Source: Bavariicoccus seileri WCC 4188
GTDB taxonomy: Bacteria > Bacillota > Bacilli > Lactobacillales > Aerococcaceae
NCBI RefSeq assembly: GCF_000421665.1
Contig: NZ_ATXL01000015.1
Span: 1-46,257 of the forward strand
Direction of reading: 5' to 3'
DNA: 46,257 bases
The translations under genes and the position numbers were made by a program. Shown here piece by piece: positions 18,280-27,579 of the stretch (position 1 is its first letter; each line of letters opens with the position of its first letter). Under the pieces are notes generated by a model. It did not search any database and was not told where the DNA came from. It worked only from the letters and a program-made list of their open reading frames with translations.

Positions 18280-19326
18280 TTAAGTTTGCTTAAAATATTT
18301 TTGCTTAAATTTCAATGCTACATTTACTAAACCAATCAAAACCGGAACTTCCACTAGTGGACCAATTACTGCTGCAAAGGCTTCCCCTGAATTAATACCA
18401 AATACGCCAACTGCTACCGCAATTGCTAATTCAAAATTATTGCTCGCTGCGGTAAACGATAATGAAGCTGCAATTGGATAACTGGTTCCCATACGTTTAG
18501 AAATAAAGAATGAAACAAAGAACATAAGGACAAAATAAATGAGTAATGGAATGGCAATCCTTACTACATCCATTGGAAGTTCAATGACTTTTTCTCCTTT
18601 AACGGAGAACATCACAACAATTGTAAATAATAAGGCAACCAATGTAATTGGACTAATTTTAGGAATGAATTTTTCTTCATACCATTTCTTTCCTTTTTTC
18701 TTTATTAGAATCCAACGAGATAAAAAGCCTGCAATGAAAGGAATACCTAAATAAATGAAAACACTTGTTGCAATCTCACCCATTCCAATTGAAACAGCAT
18801 GCGTTTCTAAGCCTAACCATCCCGGAATAACTGTCACAAAAATATAGGCAAACACTGAATAAAAGATAATTTGAAAAATGGAATTGAACGCCACTAATCC
18901 TGCCGTATACTCATTGTCCGCTTGAGCTAAGTTACTCCACACAATTACCATTGCAATACAACGAGCCAGACCAATCATAATTAACCCCACCATATATTCA
19001 GGATAATCATGTAAAAAGACAACAGCTAAAATAAACATTAAAATGGGACCGACAATCCAGTTTTGGAAAAGTGATAATAATAAAACCTTCCAATCTTTAA
19101 AGACACGCCACATCTCTTCATATTTCACCTTAGCTAACGGTGGATACATCATTAATATCAAGCCTATCGCAATAGGTATAGAAGTTGTTCCAACTTCCAG
19201 TTTATTTATTCCTGTCACAACCTCTGGTACAAAATAACCTAATCCAATACCAAAGCCCATTGCAAGAAAAATCCAGAGGGTTAAATAACGATCCAATAAT
19301 GATAATTTTTTTGTTACACCTGCCAC
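18280..19326 (-). CDS. acr3: Arsenite efflux transporter, ACR3 family (B. subtilis ArsB-like)
   Basis: About 348 residues with ten membrane helices. Start taken as GTG 19326, since GGAG lies 9 nt upstream; an upstream in-frame TTG/ATG is too close to that site. The family's essential cysteine lies in [17 protein letters not shown], and the late motif [17 protein letters not shown] with [13 protein letters not shown] is typical. The sequence resembles the B. subtilis YqcL/ArsB branch. It exports arsenite (and perhaps antimonite) through the membrane, driven by the proton-motive force. It follows a second, clearly different acr3 gene, so the two are not a recent tandem duplication. Confidence 0.92.
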   Translation of the reverse strand: MAGVTKKLSLLDRYLTLWIFLAMGFGIGLGYFVPEVVTGINKLEVGTTSIPIAIGLILMMYPPLAKVKYEEMWRVFKDWKVLLLSLFQNWIVGPILMFILAVVFLHDYPEYMVGLIMIGLARCIAMVIVWSNLAQADNEYTAGLVAFNSIFQIIFYSVFAYIFVTVIPGWLGLETHAVSIGMGEIATSVFIYLGIPFIAGFLSRWILIKKKGKKWYEEKFIPKISPITLVALLFTIVVMFSVKGEKVIELPMDVVRIAIPLLIYFVLMFFVSFFISKRMGTSYPIAASLSFTAASNNFELAIAVAVGVFGINSGEAFAAVIGPLVEVPVLIGLVNVALKFKQKYFKQT

Positions 19327-19364
19327 AATCAACATCTCCAAGTAATAAATTTAGTCTTCTTAAA

Positions 19365-20444
19365 CTAGCTTCTTAACGATTGAGGTAACTCATTCTTTTG
19401 AAACCATCCAACTGTACTATTCGCAACTTTAACTAATAGCAACATGACTGGTACTTCAACCAATACGCCCACTACTGTTGCTAATGTTGCCCCTGACTGT
19501 AAACCAAATAGTGAGATGGCTACTGCTACAGATAATTCAAAGAAATTACTAGCTCCAACCATGCCTGCCGGAGCAGCAATCGAATGAGGCAACTTCCAAA
19601 AGCGAGCCCATGTATACGCAATAGCAAAAATAAATAGTGTTTGAATGGTTAGCGGAATTGCAATCAAAAGAATGTGCAGTGGATTATTCAAGATTCTTTC
19701 ACCTTGAAAAGAAAAAATAATCACTAGCGTTAAGAGCAGCCCAATAATCGTAACCTTATCAATTTTTTTTAGAAATACTGTTTCAAAATAATGAAGTCCT
19801 TTATTTTTTATGATGAATGTTCGAGTGACAACACCTAAAAGAAGTGGAATCACTACGAATAAAACAGTCGACAAAATCAATGTATTAATTGGAACAGCTA
19901 CATTTCCAGCACCTAATAAAACAGCAACGATTGGCGCATACAACACTAAAATAATTAAATCATTAATCGCAACTTGAACCAATGTATAAGCTGGATCTCC
20001 TTTAGTTAAGTAACTCCAAACAAAGACCATTGCAGTACAAGGTGCCGCACCTAACAATACTGCTCCTGCGACATATTCTTTGGCTAAATCATTTGGGATA
20101 ATCCCTTTAAATACAACGAAAAAGAAAAAAGCTGAAATGGCGTACATTGTAAATGGTTTAATTAACCAATTCACTGTACAGGTTACAATCAAACCTTTAG
20201 GTTTCTTAGCTGCATTGACAATACTAGTAAAATCTATTTTCAACATCATCGGATAGATCATCAACCAAATTAAGATTGCTGTTGGAATAGATACTTGATA
20301 ATACTCGAATTTCCCTAAAGTTGCTGGAACAGCTGGCAAATATTTTCCAATTAAAACACCCGTAACCATACACAAAGCCACCCAAAGCGTTAAATATTTT
20401 TCAAATATTCCCAATCCTTTTTGTTCTTCTTTTTCCATCATCAT
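19365..20444 (-). CDS. acr3: Arsenite efflux transporter, ACR3 family, second type
   Basis: 359 residues with about ten membrane helices and the ACR3 hallmark GAAPCTAMVFVWSYLTKGD (essential Cys), plus GASNFFELSVAVAISLFG and LVEVPVMLLLV. It belongs to a different branch from the neighbouring acr3. Three successive ATGs (20444, 20441, 20438) follow GGAGG at 3, 6 and 9 nt, so translation may start at the second or third. A 13-bp palindrome 30-60 nt upstream looks like an ArsR operator, giving this gene its own arsenite-responsive control even though it lies in line with arsA. It may work alone or with the ArsA ATPase. Confidence 0.92.
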   Translation of the reverse strand: MMMEKEEQKGLGIFEKYLTLWVALCMVTGVLIGKYLPAVPATLGKFEYYQVSIPTAILIWLMIYPMMLKIDFTSIVNAAKKPKGLIVTCTVNWLIKPFTMYAISAFFFFVVFKGIIPNDLAKEYVAGAVLLGAAPCTAMVFVWSYLTKGDPAYTLVQVAINDLIILVLYAPIVAVLLGAGNVAVPINTLILSTVLFVVIPLLLGVVTRTFIIKNKGLHYFETVFLKKIDKVTIIGLLLTLVIIFSFQGERILNNPLHILLIAIPLTIQTLFIFAIAYTWARFWKLPHSIAAPAGMVGASNFFELSVAVAISLFGLQSGATLATVVGVLVEVPVMLLLVKVANSTVGWFQKNELPQSLRS

Positions 20445-20475
20445 CTTCCTCCATCATAAAATTCAAATAAGTGCA

Positions 20476-20503
20476 TGATAGATAGAAAAATTTCTATCTA
20501 TCA
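20476..20503. promoter_or_regulatory. ArsR-type operator before acr3
   Basis: Perfect 13-bp inverted repeat TGATAGATAGAAA / TTTCTATCTATCA with a 2-nt centre, in the gap between arsA and acr3. The half site ATAGAT recurs in the palindromes before both arsR genes. No T run follows it on the minus strand, so I read it as an operator rather than a terminator. Confidence 0.68.
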
Positions 20504-20523
20504 ATTAAAAAAATAAAATGCTT

Positions 20524-22266
20524 CTAATTCAATATATTGTGTAGTGCTTCTCCAGAGATTTCTTCTGCATGCCATTCTACAACCCCATAATGATTATTAG
20601 ATAATTCTGCTACTTTATCAATCCAAGTATTTTCATTTTGTGCTCGGGCTAGTAACATTGGATTTGTTGTACCACTTGTTAACATACTGTTATTCACGAC
20701 CCACCATGTATGAGCAATGCCTGCTCGATCCAAGTCTTCCTGTAGTCGCATAGATTCATAAACAGGTGTTGTTTCAGGTAAAGTGACCATGACCACTTCG
20801 GTTTCTTTTCCATCTTGCAAACGAGGTAAGAGACGTTTCACTGATTCTGGTACTTCACCAGATGTCCGCTCTACTTCTTTATGGTAGCTTTGGGTAGAAT
20901 CAAGTAATAGTAATGTATGTCCTGTTGGTGCGGTGTCAATAACTACCACATCACAATCGGCATCATCCACAATCTCTGCAAAAGCTCTGAATACAGCGAT
21001 TTCTTGTGTACAAGGCGAACGTAAATCTTCTTCTACATAAGCAACATCATCTGGTGACATCGTTTCACGAGCCTTGCTTAATACTTCTTCTGTATAATCT
21101 GCTAATTCCTTGTCCTCATCGATATGACTCACCTTGATTTGATCGGATTCAGAAATCACAAATTGTAAATGAGCAGCTGGATCGGTTGTAGCCAAATGAA
21201 CTTTCTTGCCTTTATCTGCTAAACCAGTGGCAATTGCCGCAGCAATAGTCGTTTTCCCAACGCCACCTTTCCCCATTGTAAAAATCACTTTTTTACCAGA
21301 TTGATGCAACTCATTCACGATGTCTTTCAATCTAGGAAATGCTCTTGGTGTGACTATTTCAGTTAAAAAGTCACCTTGATTGGATTTCAACAATTGGCGT
21401 AGATTTTCAACACCAGTCACATTGTAAGAACGTAAAGGAATACTGTACTCAGGAAAAGCTTTCAAACTATCTGGCATTTGTGCCAACGCTTCTTGTTGTC
21501 CATCATAAATCAATTGAGATACTTTATCTGTTGCTTCCTCTAAGACGCCATTCACTAATAAAACTTGATTTTCAATGCCTATCTCTTGTAATTCTTTAGA
21601 AGCTCGATCTGCTTCTAAAAGTGGTGCCTTTTGTGGTCTTGTTACAAGCATTAAAGTTGTTTTTGCTCCATCAGCTAATGTGGCTACAGCATGCTCATAA
21701 ATTTCCTTTTTATCACCTAAACCAGATAATTGACCTAAGCAAGAAGCTCCTGTTGTATTTTCATCCATAAAATTACTCCATGCAGATGGTAACTGTAACA
21801 TTCTTAACGTGTGACCTGTTGGTGCAGTATCAAAAATAATATAATCATACTTTTTCTCTGCTTCTGGATCAGTTAAAAAACCAGAAAATTCATTAAATGC
21901 AGCAATCTCTACTGTACAAGAACCAGATAATTGTTCCTCCATATTCGCTAAAGCAGAATCAGGTAGTTTCCCTCTAAATGGTCCTACAACACTTTCTTTA
22001 TAGTCATCAGCTGCTGTTATAGGATCAAAATTTGCTACAGTTAATCCCGGAACTTCTGCAATTTCTTTCCCTTTATTTGTTAATTCTGTTTGAAAAACAT
22101 CTTGTAAATTACTTGCTGGATCGGTACTGACTAACATAACTTTTTTCCCACTATCTGCTATATAAGTAGCAGTGCCACAAGCAGTCGTTGTTTTACCAAC
22201 ACCTCCCTTTCCTGTAAAAAATAGATACTTTGTTAATGGTAACTGATCTGGTAGGTACAATTTCAT
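20524..22266 (-). CDS. arsA: ArsA, arsenite-stimulated pump ATPase
   Basis: 580 residues in two homologous halves. The P-loops are FTGKGGVGKTTT (A1) and MGKGGVGKTTIAA (A2). The metalloid-site cysteines lie in LSGSCTVEIAAF (C117), GASCLGQL (C176) and RSPCTQEIAVF (A2). Both halves carry the DTAPTGHTL signal motif. ArsA binds As(III) at these cysteines and uses ATP to drive efflux through the membrane pump. AAAGGAGGA precedes the ATG. It follows arsR by 35 nt. The protein is the usual length and looks intact, unlike the decayed copy at 23553-24413. Confidence 0.94.
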   Translation of the reverse strand: MKLYLPDQLPLTKYLFFTGKGGVGKTTTACGTATYIADSGKKVMLVSTDPASNLQDVFQTELTNKGKEIAEVPGLTVANFDPITAADDYKESVVGPFRGKLPDSALANMEEQLSGSCTVEIAAFNEFSGFLTDPEAEKKYDYIIFDTAPTGHTLRMLQLPSAWSNFMDENTTGASCLGQLSGLGDKKEIYEHAVATLADGAKTTLMLVTRPQKAPLLEADRASKELQEIGIENQVLLVNGVLEEATDKVSQLIYDGQQEALAQMPDSLKAFPEYSIPLRSYNVTGVENLRQLLKSNQGDFLTEIVTPRAFPRLKDIVNELHQSGKKVIFTMGKGGVGKTTIAAAIATGLADKGKKVHLATTDPAAHLQFVISESDQIKVSHIDEDKELADYTEEVLSKARETMSPDDVAYVEEDLRSPCTQEIAVFRAFAEIVDDADCDVVVIDTAPTGHTLLLLDSTQSYHKEVERTSGEVPESVKRLLPRLQDGKETEVVMVTLPETTPVYESMRLQEDLDRAGIAHTWWVVNNSMLTSGTTNPMLLARAQNENTWIDKVAELSNNHYGVVEWHAEEISGEALHNILN

Positions 22267-22301
22267 GTTTAGTTTCCTCCTTTAAATTTAACATCATCAT
22301 T

Positions 22302-22667
22302 CTAAGCAGTTGTTACTTTCTTTGTAGCTATTACTCTCCCTTTACCCTCACAAGAACATGCAGCATTATCAATCGTATGACAAATACAGTCATCTGTGTT
22401 TTGAATGATTTTTTGAATGATACCAGATAATACTTTCATATTCTCCGCATTCAATGAATAGTTGTGCCATGTCCCTGATTTTCTGGCTTGAACAATCCCT
22501 GCATTCATTAACACTTTCATGTGATGGGAATGTGTTGGTTGCGTAAATTCAAAATGCTCTAATAAATCACATGCACAACGCTCACCACAAGAGACCATAT
22601 CCACAATTTGAACTCTTTTTGGGTCTCCTAATGCTTTAAAAACTTTTGCTGTTAATTCATAATCCAT
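22302..22667 (-). CDS. arsR: ArsR-family repressor with extra C-terminal cysteines
   Basis: 121 residues, winged-helix ArsR/SmtB fold. C31-A-C33 in GERCACDLLEHF on helix alpha-3 is the classical As(III) site, and C27 may be the third ligand. The recognition helix reads QPTHSHHMKVL. Unusual is the tail: C94-I-C96 and C104-S-C106, two more CxC pairs absent from the shorter ArsR encoded at 23172. They could form a second metalloid site or assist transfer from ArsD. The start has AAGGGATG upstream. Two 16-bp palindromes just upstream (22685-22721) are its probable operator. Confidence 0.92.
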   Translation of the reverse strand: MDYELTAKVFKALGDPKRVQIVDMVSCGERCACDLLEHFEFTQPTHSHHMKVLMNAGIVQARKSGTWHNYSLNAENMKVLSGIIQKIIQNTDDCICHTIDNAACSCEGKGRVIATKKVTTA

Positions 22668-22684
22668 CTTTCATCCCTTTATAC

Positions 22685-22721
22685 ATAGAAGTTCTTCTAT
22701 ATAATATAGATGTCCATCTAT
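22685..22721. promoter_or_regulatory. Double ArsR-type operator before arsR-arsA
   Basis: Two adjacent palindromes, ATAGAAGTTCTTCTAT (22685-22700) and ATAGATGTCCATCTAT (22706-22721), lie 18-54 bp upstream of arsR. Their layout matches the paired palindrome before the other arsR. Confidence 0.72.
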
Positions 22722-22749
22722 CTATTGTCAATAGATTCTGTCTCACTTA

Positions 22750-22785
22750 ATAAAAAAGCCTATGAGAATCTCTTCTCATAAGCTT
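22750..22785 (-). terminator. Terminator after arsD
   Basis: Minus strand AAGCTTATGAGAA, short loop, TTCTCATAGGCTT followed by TTTTATT. It separates the arsR-arsD unit from the arsR-arsA-acr3 unit. Confidence 0.85.
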
Positions 22786-22798
22786 TAGTTTCTTCGTT

Positions 22799-23170
22799 TT
22801 AGCAACATCCAGATGATGGAGAGCAGCAACTATTTGATTGTTCTTCTTTCTTATCCTCTGAGAAATTAACACCAGTATAGACACTAAACTCCTCATTTGA
22901 CGGATAACCAGCCATTTTCACAATCTCACCATCTAATAAAACAACTGGTAGTATGTCAGGTCCTTTAGACTGTAACAACTCCCCAATTTTTTCATTTTCT
23001 ACGAATGCCGCAGGATTACCTGTTAAATTAAAACGCTCTACTTGTACACCATCGGCTTTTTCCAATGTTTGAATAATAGAGGAAACTCGAAGCAATTCTG
23101 TATCTACTCCGGGACCACAAACTCCTGTGTCACAACACATTGCTGGTTCGTACAACGATACTTTACTCAT
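22799..23170 (-). CDS. arsD: ArsD arsenic metallochaperone
   Basis: 123 residues. The As(III)-binding cysteines are at the canonical places, C12, C13 and C18 (PAMCCDTGVCG), and the C-terminus has two vicinal pairs (SCCSPSSGCC). The thioredoxin-like core includes ILPVVLLDGEIV. ArsD takes arsenite from thiols and hands it to ArsA; it can also act as a weak repressor. It begins 1 nt after the arsR stop, in one operon with it, and is closed by its own terminator, although its partner arsA lies in the next unit. Confidence 0.94.
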   Translation of the reverse strand: MSKVSLYEPAMCCDTGVCGPGVDTELLRVSSIIQTLEKADGVQVERFNLTGNPAAFVENEKIGELLQSKGPDILPVVLLDGEIVKMAGYPSNEEFSVYTGVNFSEDKKEEQSNSCCSPSSGCC

Positions 23171-23171
23171 T

Positions 23172-23465
23172 TTAAATAACTCCTTCTTTTTGTTTTGTAT
23201 TCAATATCTGATGTATTAATTCTTGAAATTCTTCAATGTTCTCTGTTACCAGAGAATAATATTGCCATTTGCCTTCTTTACGTGCGGTTACTACTCCCGC
23301 CTCAATTAAAACCTTCATATGATGTGATAGTGTCGGCTGAGTAAAATCAAAATTATCCAAAATATCACATGCACACTTTTCACCAGTTGAAATCATATCT
23401 AATATTTGAAGTCTATTAGGCTCTGCAATTGCCTTCATAATTTTTGATAATCCTAAATAATCCAT
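23172..23465 (-). CDS. arsR: ArsR-family arsenic repressor
   Basis: 97 residues from the ATG at 23465, chosen because GGAGGTGAG lies about 5-8 nt upstream; a longer frame reaches into the operator and has no such site. As(III)-binding C-A-C lies in GEKCACDILDNF, and the recognition helix reads QPTLSHHMKVL. A 19-bp perfect palindrome immediately upstream is the probable operator, so the gene represses itself and arsD. It is similar to the arsR at 22302 but lacks that protein's Cys-rich tail. Confidence 0.92.
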   Translation of the reverse strand: MDYLGLSKIMKAIAEPNRLQILDMISTGEKCACDILDNFDFTQPTLSHHMKVLIEAGVVTARKEGKWQYYSLVTENIEEFQELIHQILNTKQKEGVI

Positions 23466-23478
23466 ATTCTCACCTCCA

Positions 23479-23519
23479 CATAGATATTCATCTATATTTA
23501 ATATAGATGAATATCTATG
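23479..23519. promoter_or_regulatory. Large perfect palindrome, ArsR operator of arsR-arsD
   Basis: CATAGATATTCATCTATAT, centre TTA, ATATAGATGAATATCTATG: a 19-bp perfect inverted repeat 14 bp before the arsR ATG. It contains two ATAGAT-N4-ATCTAT units, which makes a dimer-of-dimers site plausible. Confidence 0.8.
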
Positions 23520-23552
23520 TTTTGTCAATGAGTAGTTATATTCTATCGTAAA

Positions 23553-24413
23553 CTATAAAATATCTCTTAAAGCATCTCCTGAAATATCCTCAGCTTTCCA
23601 TTCAATCACTGCGTAATGATTGTTAGACAGCTCTGCTACCTTTTGAATAGCATAAACTTCCTCAGATACTTTATCTGTTGCTTCTTACAGTACCCCATTA
23701 ATAATTAATGCTTGATTTTTAATCCCCATTTCTTCCAATTCTTTTGAAGCTCTATCCGCTTCTAATAAAGACGTTTTTTGTGGTCTCGTTACCAACATCA
23801 GCGTCGTTTTCTGACCGTCAATTAAGGTTTTAACAGCCAGATCATACATTTCATTTTTGTCTACAGCACCTGATAATTGGCCTAAAGGAGCAGTTGCGGT
23901 CTCATTCTCATCTAAATAATTATTCCAAGCAGAAGGTAATTGAAGCATTTTCAGAGTATGACCTGTTGGGGCAGTATCAAAAATAATATGATCAAATTTT
24001 GTAGAGGCTCCTTTATCCGTTAAAAAATTGGTAAATTAATTAAATGAGGCTATCTCTACAGTACAAGAGCCTGACAATTGTTCTTCCATATTTTCCAAAA
24101 CTTAATCTGGCAATTTACCACTATAAGGTCCTACAATACTTTCTTTATAGTCATTAGCCGCCTCCACAGGGTCAAAGTTAGCGACAACTAAACCTTCTAC
24201 ATTAGGAATTTTAGTCCCTTTATTTGATAGTTCTAATTCAAAGACATCCTGCAAATTGCTTGCTGGGTCGGTACTAACCAACATGACTTGTTTCCCTTTG
24301 TCAGCTAGATAAGTTGCTGTAGCACTAGCTGTAGAAGTTTTCCCAAAGCCTCCTTTACCTGTGAAAAATAGATATTTCGTTAAATGAATGTCCTATGGTT
24401 GATACATTTCCAT
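23553..24413 (-). pseudogene. arsA: Decayed, internally deleted arsA copy
   Basis: A second arsA, clearly broken. AGGAGG and an ATG at 24413 remain, but codon 6 is a stop. The P-loop reads FTGKGGFGKTST (Val changed to Phe). More in-frame stops follow KLPD and in the INGVL-EATDKVS region. After KVS the sequence jumps to the extreme C-terminus (KVAELSNNHYAVIEW, GDALRDIL), so almost the entire A2 half is deleted. The remaining parts match the intact ArsA closely but not exactly, so this was an independent or old copy. It lies next to the IS30-family element. Confidence 0.92.
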
Positions 24414-24469
24414 GATATTTCCTCCTAAATTTTTATTCATTTACACCTGTAAAATTTTCAAATCGCCGA

Positions 24470-25516
24470 TTGTAAAATTAAGCTAGACAACTAAAAAAGT
24501 CATTTGTGCTACACTCAAGATAGTTCCGACTAAAGAATTATAAGGAGTGAGTACAAATGACCTGCACTCATCTTACTACACATGAACTAGTATTAATAGA
24601 ATCTTATGCAAAAATCAACCAATCGGTTGCTTGGACTGCTCAATTGCTCAAAAGGTCAAGGCAAACAATCCATAAGGTCTATCTCTTCTTGAAAAAGGGA
24701 AGTACAGCACTAGACTACTATAGGCAATACAAGGAAAATAAAAAGAATTGTGGTCGCCATTTAACTCGTTTACCTGAAAGTCAAAAGAAATATGTTCAAA
24801 AAATGGTGGCTCAAGAGAGGACACCTGATGTCATCGTTGGCCGTGAAGATCACCCAATTGCCTGTTCTGTTCGGACACTCTATCGCCTATTTGATCGAGA
24901 AATATTTAACCGATCTGAGTTACCCATGAAGGGTAAACGCAAACCGAATGGTCATCAAGAAAAACGTGGTAAACAGGCCTTTCGCCGCTCGATTCATGAG
25001 AGGGACAATGACCACCACTTTTCGCAAGAGTTTGGCCACTTAGAAGGCGACACCATCGTTGGTCATAAACACAAAAGTGCTGTTATAACGTTAGTAGAAC
25101 GGCTCTCTAAAGTGATTATCACCTTAAAACCCGTAGGGCGAAAAGCTTTAGACATTGAAAACAGATTGAATAAGTGGTTTGAATCAGTCCCAAAAAATTT
25201 ATTTAAGTCAATCACTTTTGATTGTGGAAAAGAATTTTCAAACTGGAAACAAATCAGCAATCAAAACGATATTGATATCTATTTTGCAGACCCTGGCACG
25301 CCCTCTCAACGTGGATTAAACGAAAACTCTAATGGTCCATTGCGTAGAGATGGTTTACCAAAAGAAATGGACTTCAATAAAGTAGATGAGTCCTTTATTC
25401 AAGCTGTTGCGACTAAACGGAATCATATTCCCAGAAAATCATTAAACTACCGAACACCAATTGAAGTATTCTTGAGTGATATAGATGATCAAGAGTTGTC
25501 CAACTTAATTTGACAA
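24470..25516 (+). mobile_element. IS30-family insertion sequence (IS1252-like)
   Basis: About 1.05 kb. The left inverted repeat, TTGTAAAATTAAGCTAGACA at about 24470, matches the right end read in reverse, TTGTCAAATTAAGTTGGACA, ending about 25516, with a few mismatches. The right repeat overlaps the last codons of the transposase. It sits between the decayed arsA and the end of the suf operon, so it marks the edge of the arsenic island. I cannot call the 2-3-bp target duplication with certainty. Confidence 0.8.
24557..25513 (+). CDS. IS30-family transposase
   Basis: 318 residues, complete. An N-terminal helix-turn-helix (SVAWTAQLLKRSRQTIHK) is followed by a DDE integrase core: first Asp in HLEGDTIVG, second in ITFDCGKEF, and Glu in PSQRGLNENSNGPLR, all classic for IS30. 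AAGGAGTGAG precedes the ATG. It is one of the few plus-strand genes and appears intact, so the element may still move. As I recall, close relatives (IS1252 group) are common in enterococci. Confidence 0.93.
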   Translation: MTCTHLTTHELVLIESYAKINQSVAWTAQLLKRSRQTIHKVYLFLKKGSTALDYYRQYKENKKNCGRHLTRLPESQKKYVQKMVAQERTPDVIVGREDHPIACSVRTLYRLFDREIFNRSELPMKGKRKPNGHQEKRGKQAFRRSIHERDNDHHFSQEFGHLEGDTIVGHKHKSAVITLVERLSKVIITLKPVGRKALDIENRLNKWFESVPKNLFKSITFDCGKEFSNWKQISNQNDIDIYFADPGTPSQRGLNENSNGPLRRDGLPKEMDFNKVDESFIQAVATKRNHIPRKSLNYRTPIEVFLSDIDDQELSNLI

Positions 25517-25664
25517 ATGAAAAATAATAAACATTATTCTCCTAATTCAAATATTTATCGTTGCAAACGTGTAGACCACAAGGATTCAAGGTAACTCGTT
25601 TTGTCTACAAGTGTTATTGGTTTTGTTGTTAAGGTACTAAAAAGGATACCAAAATTATAGCATT

Positions 25665-25716
25665 CAAAAAAAGAACTAGTTAAGATCATTACTACAACAA
25701 CCAAAACTAGTTCTTT
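25665..25716 (-). terminator. Terminator of the suf operon
   Basis: Minus strand AAAGAACTAGTT, loop of about 23 nt, AACTAGTTCTTT followed by TTTTG, a few bases after the sufB stop. A perfect 12-bp stem with a T run. Confidence 0.85.
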
Positions 25717-25724
25717 AATTTATA

Positions 25725-27119
25725 CTACCCCACTGACCCTTCCATCTCATAACTAATCAGTCGGTTGAGTTCAACGGCATATTCCATTGGTAATTCCTTC
25801 GTAAACGGCTCCACAAATCCCATAATAATCATCTCAGTTGCCTCTGATTCACTAATCCCACGCGACATCAGATAAAACAACTGTTCTTCCGATATCTTCG
25901 ACACCTTCGCTTCATGTTCCAGCGTCGCCTTACTATTATGGATTTCATTAAACGGAATGGTATCCGATTTAGACAACTCATCCATAATAATCGTATCACA
26001 CTCAATATGAGACGCACTATACTCAGCTGCTTTGTCAAAGGTCACTTGACCACGGTAATTCACTTCTCCGCCATCTTTACTAATCGACTTAGAAACCACC
26101 GAACTCGAGGTATGTGGTGCATTATGAATCATCTTACACCCGGTATCTTGGACTTGATTCTTACCCGCAAAGGCTACTGACAGCATCGTTCCACGGGCAC
26201 CTTCTCCTTCAAGAAACACACTAGGGTATTTCATCGTCGTCTTAGCTCCTAGATTACCGTCTACCCATTCAACTGTCGCATCTTTTGCCGCTCTAGCACG
26301 TTTCGTCACCAAATTGTAGACATTGTCAGACCAGTTTTGAATGGTCGTATACCGACAATAGCCACCTTCTTCAACAAAAATCTCAACAATAGCCGCATGT
26401 AAACTATTCTCAGAATAAGTTGGTGCTGTACATCCTTCAACGTAATGAATGCTGGCTCCTTCATCTACAATGATCAATGTCCGCTCAAATTGTCCCATCC
26501 CTGGGTCATTGATTCTAAAATAGGTTTGTAAAGGCACATCACATTTGACACCTTTAGGTACGTAAATAAATGTCCCACCAGACCAAACGGCCGAATTCAA
26601 TGCTGCTAGTTTATTATCCGTTGGTGGTACCAATTTACCAAAGTACTTCTTAAGCAACTCAGGATATTCTTTTAAAGCCGAATCGGTATCGGTAAAGATG
26701 ATTCCTAATTTATCGAATTCATCTTTCATATTGTGATACACCACTTCGGATTCAAATTGAGCGGCAGCTCCGGCTAGGTAGGCCCGTTCTGCTTCTGGAA
26801 TCCCAATACGTTCAAAGGTATCTTTGATTTTATCCGGCACATCATCCCAACTTCTTGCTGGTTTATCCGTCGACCGTCTAAAATAGGTGATGTCATTAAA
26901 ATCAATATCAGAAAGATCTGGTCCCCATTTTTGCATCGGTATTTTATCAAATACCTTGTACGATCTTAAGCGATAGTCCGTCATCCACTCGGGTTCTTTC
27001 TTAATCGCACTGATTTTTGCAACGACATCTTTTGACAGACCTTTCCCAGTATCGTAAAGCGATTTGACGTCCTCATGAAAACCATACTGATAATCATTTT
27101 TTACTGGAATCTCACTCAT
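25725..27119 (-). CDS. sufB: SufB, Fe-S scaffold subunit
   Basis: 464 residues from [14 protein letters not shown]; the ATG at 27119 overlaps the end of sufU and has GAGG 9 nt upstream. The sequence is of full family length with the typical blocks [34 protein letters not shown] and [13 protein letters not shown]. SufB forms the SufBC2D complex on which Fe-S clusters are assembled, with sulfur from SufS/SufU. It is the last gene of sufCDSUB, followed directly by a terminator. Confidence 0.95.
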   Translation of the reverse strand: MSEIPVKNDYQYGFHEDVKSLYDTGKGLSKDVVAKISAIKKEPEWMTDYRLRSYKVFDKIPMQKWGPDLSDIDFNDITYFRRSTDKPARSWDDVPDKIKDTFERIGIPEAERAYLAGAAAQFESEVVYHNMKDEFDKLGIIFTDTDSALKEYPELLKKYFGKLVPPTDNKLAALNSAVWSGGTFIYVPKGVKCDVPLQTYFRINDPGMGQFERTLIIVDEGASIHYVEGCTAPTYSENSLHAAIVEIFVEEGGYCRYTTIQNWSDNVYNLVTKRARAAKDATVEWVDGNLGAKTTMKYPSVFLEGEGARGTMLSVAFAGKNQVQDTGCKMIHNAPHTSSSVVSKSISKDGGEVNYRGQVTFDKAAEYSASHIECDTIIMDELSKSDTIPFNEIHNSKATLEHEAKVSKISEEQLFYLMSRGISESEATEMIIMGFVEPFTKELPMEYAVELNRLISYEMEGSVG

Positions 27120-27579
27120 CTGTCTCATCCTCTCTTTCATCAATCACTGGCCCTTTTGGTTTATACTCCTCAATTGCTTTCCAACTCAACGTTGCACATT
27201 TGATTCGAGCCGGGAATTTCGCCACACCTGATAGAATAGCTGCATCGCCAAGATCGTTAGGATCACCGAGTTCTCCTTGAACCATCAAACTGAATTCTTG
27301 TGCTAAAAACTTTGCTTCTTCTATTGTTTTACCAATAATCACATCACACATCATGCTGGCACTTGCTTGGCTGATTGTACAACCGACACCTTCAAACCTT
27401 GCATCCGTGATGATGCCATCCGTTTCGACGAACTCAAAGGTCAAGGTATCCCCGCATGATGGATTATGCACCGTGACACGTGTCCCATTGTCATCTTCTC
27501 TTAACCCATGATGGTGCGGATGTTGTGCATGATCTAAGATCACTTGACGGTATAATTGTTCTAAATTAGATAAGCCCAT
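27112..27579 (-). CDS. sufU: SufU, zinc-dependent sulfurtransferase
   Basis: About 155 residues from the ATG at 27579 (AAGGAG 10 nt upstream; an in-frame TTG at 27585 is too close). It has three conserved cysteines, in [18 protein letters not shown] and IKCATLSW, plus the Asp after the first, which together hold zinc in Firmicutes SufU. It takes the persulfide from SufS and passes it to SufBCD. Overlaps sufS upstream and sufB downstream, so translation is coupled. Confidence 0.94.
   Translation of the reverse strand: MGLSNLEQLYRQVILDHAQHPHHHGLREDDNGTRVTVHNPSCGDTLTFEFVETDGIITDARFEGVGCTISQASASMMCDVIIGKTIEEAKFLAQEFSLMVQGELGDPNDLGDAAILSGVAKFPARIKCATLSWKAIEEYKPKGPVIDEREDETDE

Noticed and set aside
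24470-25516. IS30 element as one copy of a composite transposon around the ars genes
   Set aside because: No second copy is seen at the left side of the ars genes inside the window.
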